DNA of 64,000 bases from Lodderomyces elongisporus (taxonomy: Eukaryota > Ascomycota > Pichiomycetes > Serinales > Debaryomycetaceae), in assembly GCF_030384665.1 (NCBI RefSeq), contig NC_083673.1, positions 248,001 through 312,000 on the forward strand. Reading direction: 5' to 3'. The notes under the pieces were generated by a model that was not told the DNA's origin, made no database searches, and was given only the letters and a program-made list of their open reading frames with translations. A program made the translations under genes and the position numbers. How positions within the stretch are numbered: position 1 is the stretch's first letter; each line of letters opens with the position of its first letter. Shown one piece after another: positions 59,795 through 64,000 of the stretch.

Positions 59795-61912
59795 TCACTC
59801 GTAATCTTTCTTTTGTATTGAATCTGCCATAATCATCAATCTTTCTTGAACATTGGTCTTAAACTTTAAAACATAGGAGGTGATTTTCTCAATTTGTTCG
59901 CTCATCTCTCTTCTTCTCAACTGAATATCACCAATAGCACTATTTTTTGCTATATTGGCATTTCTCAACCGTTTCTCTAAATCAAGCAGTGAGGAGGTCA
60001 TAGACATCTTAATCTCTCTGACCCTTTGCTCAGTTTCTTCAATTTGGCTAGTGAAATCAGTCTGCTGGCGATACAGATTTTGTGCAATATCGTCACACTT
60101 GCGTTTGGATAGCGAATCTTGTATTTGCAAATCATCCACTTCGTCTCGTTGCTGATTAATCATTTCAAGGATAGAATTTATCTTGTCGTCAGTAGCTTGT
60201 GATTCTTTCGTCATATCAACAATTTGTTTCTTCAACATATCGATAAACCCAATCAACTGCACCCTTTCATCATTAATCGATTTGTTTTCAAGAATCTCAT
60301 CTCTCCCAAGCGCCTCAGCGGAATTGGTTAAGCCTTCTTCCTTCACGGCATGATTCAACCTTAGTCCAAATTGATACCCGCTTATTTCGTCATAATTGAG
60401 CCTTTGGACACCTTGATTGTATTCCAAAAGCACGGTTTCAAAGTCCTGTACATTGGTTTCCAATTCAAAGATTCGGTTAGCCAATTGGTCCTTCAATTCT
60501 TCTCCCTTCAAGTGAGCTGCCTCTACAGCTTTTGTATAAGAGTCTCGCTCGATATGTAGTCGATCAATTTGGTCAATATGAAGCCCTCGTTGCTGAAGCT
60601 CGATATTCAAATCTTTTTTTGCCTTGTCTAGTTGTTTGAGCCTCTCAGTCATCAGGTGGATTTCATTTGATGCCATCTCAATTTTAGTTTTCCAATCGGG
60701 AATCATTTTCTTGACTTGAACAATATATTCCTTTAATTTTTCGTGGTCATCCTCTAGCGCGGCTGTTTTCCTATCGGCATCGTTCTTGAGTTTCAACTCC
60801 ACCAACTTTTGATCTGCAGTTTCTTGCAATGCTCGAATCCTCTCTTCTCCACTATTGAGCAATTTATCACAGTTTTCAATCTCAAGATTAAATCCACGTT
60901 CTAAATCTTCATATTGTTCATCATAGTTTTCATCTTCGGTGAAATATTTTTCATAACATTCATATGAGTACTGAAGAAAGATTTTGTCAAACTCATCGGT
61001 TGGATCATAATCATCAATGGTACAGGAGTTGAGTTCACTAACTTCGACTAGCCAGTCTAATATGCCCAAGAAAGTGGGCCAATTGTGGCCTCCTACAGCA
61101 CCAATCTGAGTCTTTGTTATATTGCCCAAATAGGGGTAATCCAACGCTCTCAAGGTAAGAAAAATCTCTTGTTCGGGAGTCTTTTCAAATCTAAACGAAG
61201 AGTCTATTGTGAAACATATGAATTTAAAGATCTCATTGAAATTGCTTTGTGTAGGAAATTTCAACAAGTTTTCACTAAATGTCATCCGTGACTTCCTTTC
61301 AAAATCGTGACTCACAAGAAAGTTGTTGATGTGCCTTTGCATTTGTTCTTGAAAACCTCTATCCCTCAACGGTCTCGGATCAAGTATGTGAGGTGCAGCT
61401 ATTCGTGAAGATATTTGTTGCAGCAGTAGTGGTATTGGTATTTGCAGCAGTTGCTGCTGGGATGACAGTGGAGTTGTCTGAGATGCAAACATATTCCGAC
61501 TTGATGACTGTGCCTGCAGTTGCTGCATTTGTGAATTTAGAATGGCTTGTTGTTGGGATGGTGGTTGTTGTAGCCCAAAGCTTTGACGTTTTCTATTCGT
61601 TGACGCAGATGCAGAAAGAAGTGTTGACCTTCGTTTAGCACGGTTTTGGGGTGTATTCATTTCATTGATAAATGATGAGGTGGGATTGGTTTGGTATGTA
61701 TTTCTGCTGATGGATTGACTGTAGAACTGATTATTGCCGTTGCTGTTAGTGTTAGTGTTATTGCTATTGCTATTGCTGTTCAAATGGCTTTGTTCTGTCG
61801 ATTGGATGGTTGATGTTCGTGAAGCTAAACTCTGGGGTATCCGTGATCCACCTGGTTGTTGACTTCGTAGTGCTAATGATGGGTTGTAAGACACGGCGGA
61901 AGAGTAATTCAT
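59795..61912 (-). CDS. NDC80: Outer-kinetochore microtubule-binding protein Ndc80/Hec1
   Basis: Core subunit of the Ndc80 complex (with Nuf2, Spc24, Spc25) that couples kinetochores to microtubules. From the ATG at 61912 the protein is about 705 residues: a basic Ser/Asn/Gln-rich N-terminal tail (1-180) typical of Aurora-regulated Ndc80 tails, a calponin-homology head (about 185-335: DPRPLRDRGFQEQMQRHINNF, then FLTLRALDYPYLGNI and GGHNWPTFLGILDWLVE), and a long coiled coil to the end. The longer in-frame start at 61948 adds only MNKKKNKKKKTK, so I chose MNYSS; the sequence does not exclude the longer form. The 2.1 kb upstream holds no other gene in this window. Confidence 0.93.
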   Translation of the reverse strand: MNYSSAVSYNPSLALRSQQPGGSRIPQSLASRTSTIQSTEQSHLNSNSNSNNTNTNSNGNNQFYSQSISRNTYQTNPTSSFINEMNTPQNRAKRRSTLLSASASTNRKRQSFGLQQPPSQQQAILNSQMQQLQAQSSSRNMFASQTTPLSSQQQLLQIPIPLLLQQISSRIAAPHILDPRPLRDRGFQEQMQRHINNFLVSHDFERKSRMTFSENLLKFPTQSNFNEIFKFICFTIDSSFRFEKTPEQEIFLTLRALDYPYLGNITKTQIGAVGGHNWPTFLGILDWLVEVSELNSCTIDDYDPTDEFDKIFLQYSYECYEKYFTEDENYDEQYEDLERGFNLEIENCDKLLNSGEERIRALQETADQKLVELKLKNDADRKTAALEDDHEKLKEYIVQVKKMIPDWKTKIEMASNEIHLMTERLKQLDKAKKDLNIELQQRGLHIDQIDRLHIERDSYTKAVEAAHLKGEELKDQLANRIFELETNVQDFETVLLEYNQGVQRLNYDEISGYQFGLRLNHAVKEEGLTNSAEALGRDEILENKSINDERVQLIGFIDMLKKQIVDMTKESQATDDKINSILEMINQQRDEVDDLQIQDSLSKRKCDDIAQNLYRQQTDFTSQIEETEQRVREIKMSMTSSLLDLEKRLRNANIAKNSAIGDIQLRRREMSEQIEKITSYVLKFKTNVQERLMIMADSIQKKDYE

Positions 61913-64000
61913 CTTTGTTTTCTTTTTTTTGTTTTTTTTTTTATTCAAAAATGTAGCTTCATGTAGTGTAATATGTGCTAATCCTTACTGGCATACAAAC
62001 TGTATGAATCTTGTTGTAGATCCAATCGAGGTTTATGTGGATAAGCAATAGATCTGGACCCTTCTTCTTGTATTATTGTTATTGTTATTGCTATTGTTGT
62101 TGTTTTTTGCTACTGCCAGTTCTTTTCTGTTCTTCTTCTGCCTCTTCTTCTTGTGACTTTTCTTGCCCGTTCTTTTCACACTTTTAGATGTTGTTTCCGT
62201 GTTTTTCCCAAGGGCCTAACACAGTGTAAGTGTTTATTCCTTATACAATCCTTAAACCTTGTTTGTGGTAATAATCAAAGGGCCTCGTAAATAGTTGATA
62301 TGATATATGCCCGCAATTGATTCTATGCTACCGATGTTGTTTACAAAAGTTGATTTATGTGTAAAGTCGTGGTTTTATTTCGTGTCTGTCTCTTTTTTTT
62401 TTTGTATTTTTTTTTTCCTTCTTTTTGTTTGTCTTCGTATCTTTCTTTTCCTCTCTTTCTCTCTCTCTTTCTTTTATTGTCGCTTGTCTTGAATACTCTC
62501 TCTCTCTCTCAAATTCTGTCTTTGATTTGTTTTGATTTTGTTTACTTTTGGGTGGTAGCGCTTACCACTTTTTCGTTTTCTATTTTATTTTTTATTTTTT
62601 TACTCTCGTTGTATTCTCAAATTGCTTCACTTGTGCTTCCATCAACTTTTTACCTCCAAGTTTACCCTATCCTTATTGTAAAGAAGTTTATATGAATCAT
62701 CCACGTTAGTTTTTTGGTAAAAAAAAACAACTTTCTACGTCTTTTAACCCAAGTTCCTTACCTCATCACATGTATGATTGGGGGTGGGGAAGTAGGGGGA
62801 TAGAGGAGTTAGTTGCAGTAACAGTGACAGTAGCAGCAGCAGAGACTCAAAAGAAAAAGGGAGGAAATTGGGAAAAGGATGCGTTTAAAGTGTTGTTATT
62901 GCCATCACCCACAGGTTGAATAAACTACATAGCTGAATTACTTTTTCTTTTTTTTTTTGACATCTAGAGAAGGAGAATAGGTTTCAATGCTAAAGTATAC
63001 AGCTCATTCTTTTGTATTTATAAACTTCCTCACTGTACTTAAAAAGAACAAGCTTTTGCTATCTAATTACATCGTCGTAATGATCCTGTGCTGTTGTTAT
63101 TTTTTTTATTTGTTTCGTTGTTTGTTTGTTAATTCTTTGCTCTTTCTATCCAAGATTATTTTGATTATTGAAGGTCTTCCAAAAAGGTGTTGTAGTAAGT
63201 CCCTCTTGAATGTTTTTACAATATGAGTTAAGGGTGCTCTCTCTCTAAAACAAATTACAATAACAATGTCGTGGTGTCAAGTATTTGGTTGCAAAACCCT
63301 GTAAAAAAAAATAAGTTAGAAATAAAAATAAAATATCTCATAGAAAGGAAAACGTACAAAACTTTTAGACATAGAAAGAAAGAACGAAAGAAACAAACAA
63401 ACAAACAAATTATTAATGTACATTTCATATACAATACCAATTTTTTTGGTTGTAAAAAGGTACAGTTGATGCTATTGGTTTCACTTTTCACTATTGTTTC
63501 TTTTACAAAGTTGTAAAGATTTGAAGCAATTGATCACGTTGAAGGGTGTTGACTAGAGAACAACATTATGCCGCTGTGTGAAGAAACCGAAAAAAACAAA
63601 CAAACAAAGACTATAACAAAATAAGAATCAGAATACAAACAATAAAGAAGCAGATTGCAGAACTTTAGTTAGTTTCAACAGAAGGAGTTTAGAAGGAAAA
63701 AGCAAAGGAAAAGAGGTCAATGAGAACATCAACAAGTGAATAGTTGCCATCTTTCTCATCTCTGAATACTAAATTTAATATTCCAGTTTCCACCCTAGCA
63801 CATTGGTCGGGATAGTCAAAAAAAAAAGGAAAGATCTGTTGAAACTTCTTCATAATGTACTGCAAATATAAAAGGTCATGTTTTTTTTCTTATTTTCTTT
63901 TGGGAAGTAATTGTTAACTGTTATTGTTGTCTCTCTTTTGTTTTTTGGCTGGTGCGTGATAGTTTATAATTTGCACAGTCTGTATTTTTTTTTGTGCTTC
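61913..64000. other. 2.1-kb gene-free region at the window end
   Basis: Upstream region of NDC80. It contains T/C-rich stretches (62390-62520) with (CT)n, poly(T) runs, a GTAACAGTGACAGTAGCAGCAGCAG stretch shortened here to its CAG core near 62830-62842, and (CAAA)n near 63389-63408. Short ORFs are low-complexity Phe/Leu/Lys translations. Any divergent gene must start beyond 64000. Confidence 0.65.

Overview
This window is nuclear chromosomal DNA of a budding yeast in the CUG-Ser clade (Candida/Lodderomyces group). The calls that lead there are clear yeast orthologues (Met2, Mdl1, Kar4, Cet1, Rpd3, Rpc31, Rrp9, Pga2, Ndc80), AT-rich intergenic DNA full of microsatellites, TTG-dominated leucine usage, and avoidance of CTG codons (I see none in frame in the 412-codon IDP2 gene). 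The few CTG codons in conserved genes sit where Ser is a better fit than Leu. The long low-complexity intergenic regions and abundant homopolymers make Lodderomyces elongisporus or a close relative my best guess; this is inference, not proof. CTG codons should be read as serine here.

Layout. 1-22.4 kb is a run of seven minus-strand genes: a Kin4-like kinase (cut by the window edge), MET2, a very long ATG26 sterol glucosyltransferase, mitochondrial ABC transporter MDL1, an F-box/LRR protein, a three-exon HAP3 (NF-YB) gene and an unrecognised acidic protein. 22.4-27.5 kb holds two plus-strand genes for GPI-anchored cell-wall proteins in long AT-rich spacers. 28.3-35.8 kb holds KAR4 (minus), divergent from an uncharacterised intron-containing gene (plus), which converges within 46 bp on a CLC chloride transporter gene broken by a one-base frameshift. 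38.8-50.2 kb is a plus-strand series: IDP2, CET1, ALG5, an RPD3-type deacetylase and a third GPI protein. 50.7-62 kb has INN1/FIC1-like, RPC31, RRP9, PGA2, ALF1 and NDC80. The last 2.1 kb has no recognisable gene.

The genes are an ordinary eukaryotic mixture and form no operon or defence island. Shared themes are weak: transcription and RNA (HAP3, CET1, RPD3, RPC31, RRP9, KAR4), division (KIN4-like, INN1, ALF1, NDC80), and the secretory pathway and cell surface (ALG5, PGA2, three GPI proteins). I found no tRNA, rRNA, transposon, LTR or CRISPR. I saw no wholly new multi-gene system. The most useful leads are the CLC frameshift, two possible Hap3 C-termini set by intron 2 retention, three pheromone-response-like elements beside KAR4, a 15-bp-periodic CGACC array upstream of RPC31, and an unusual number of long poly(G)/poly(C) tracts.
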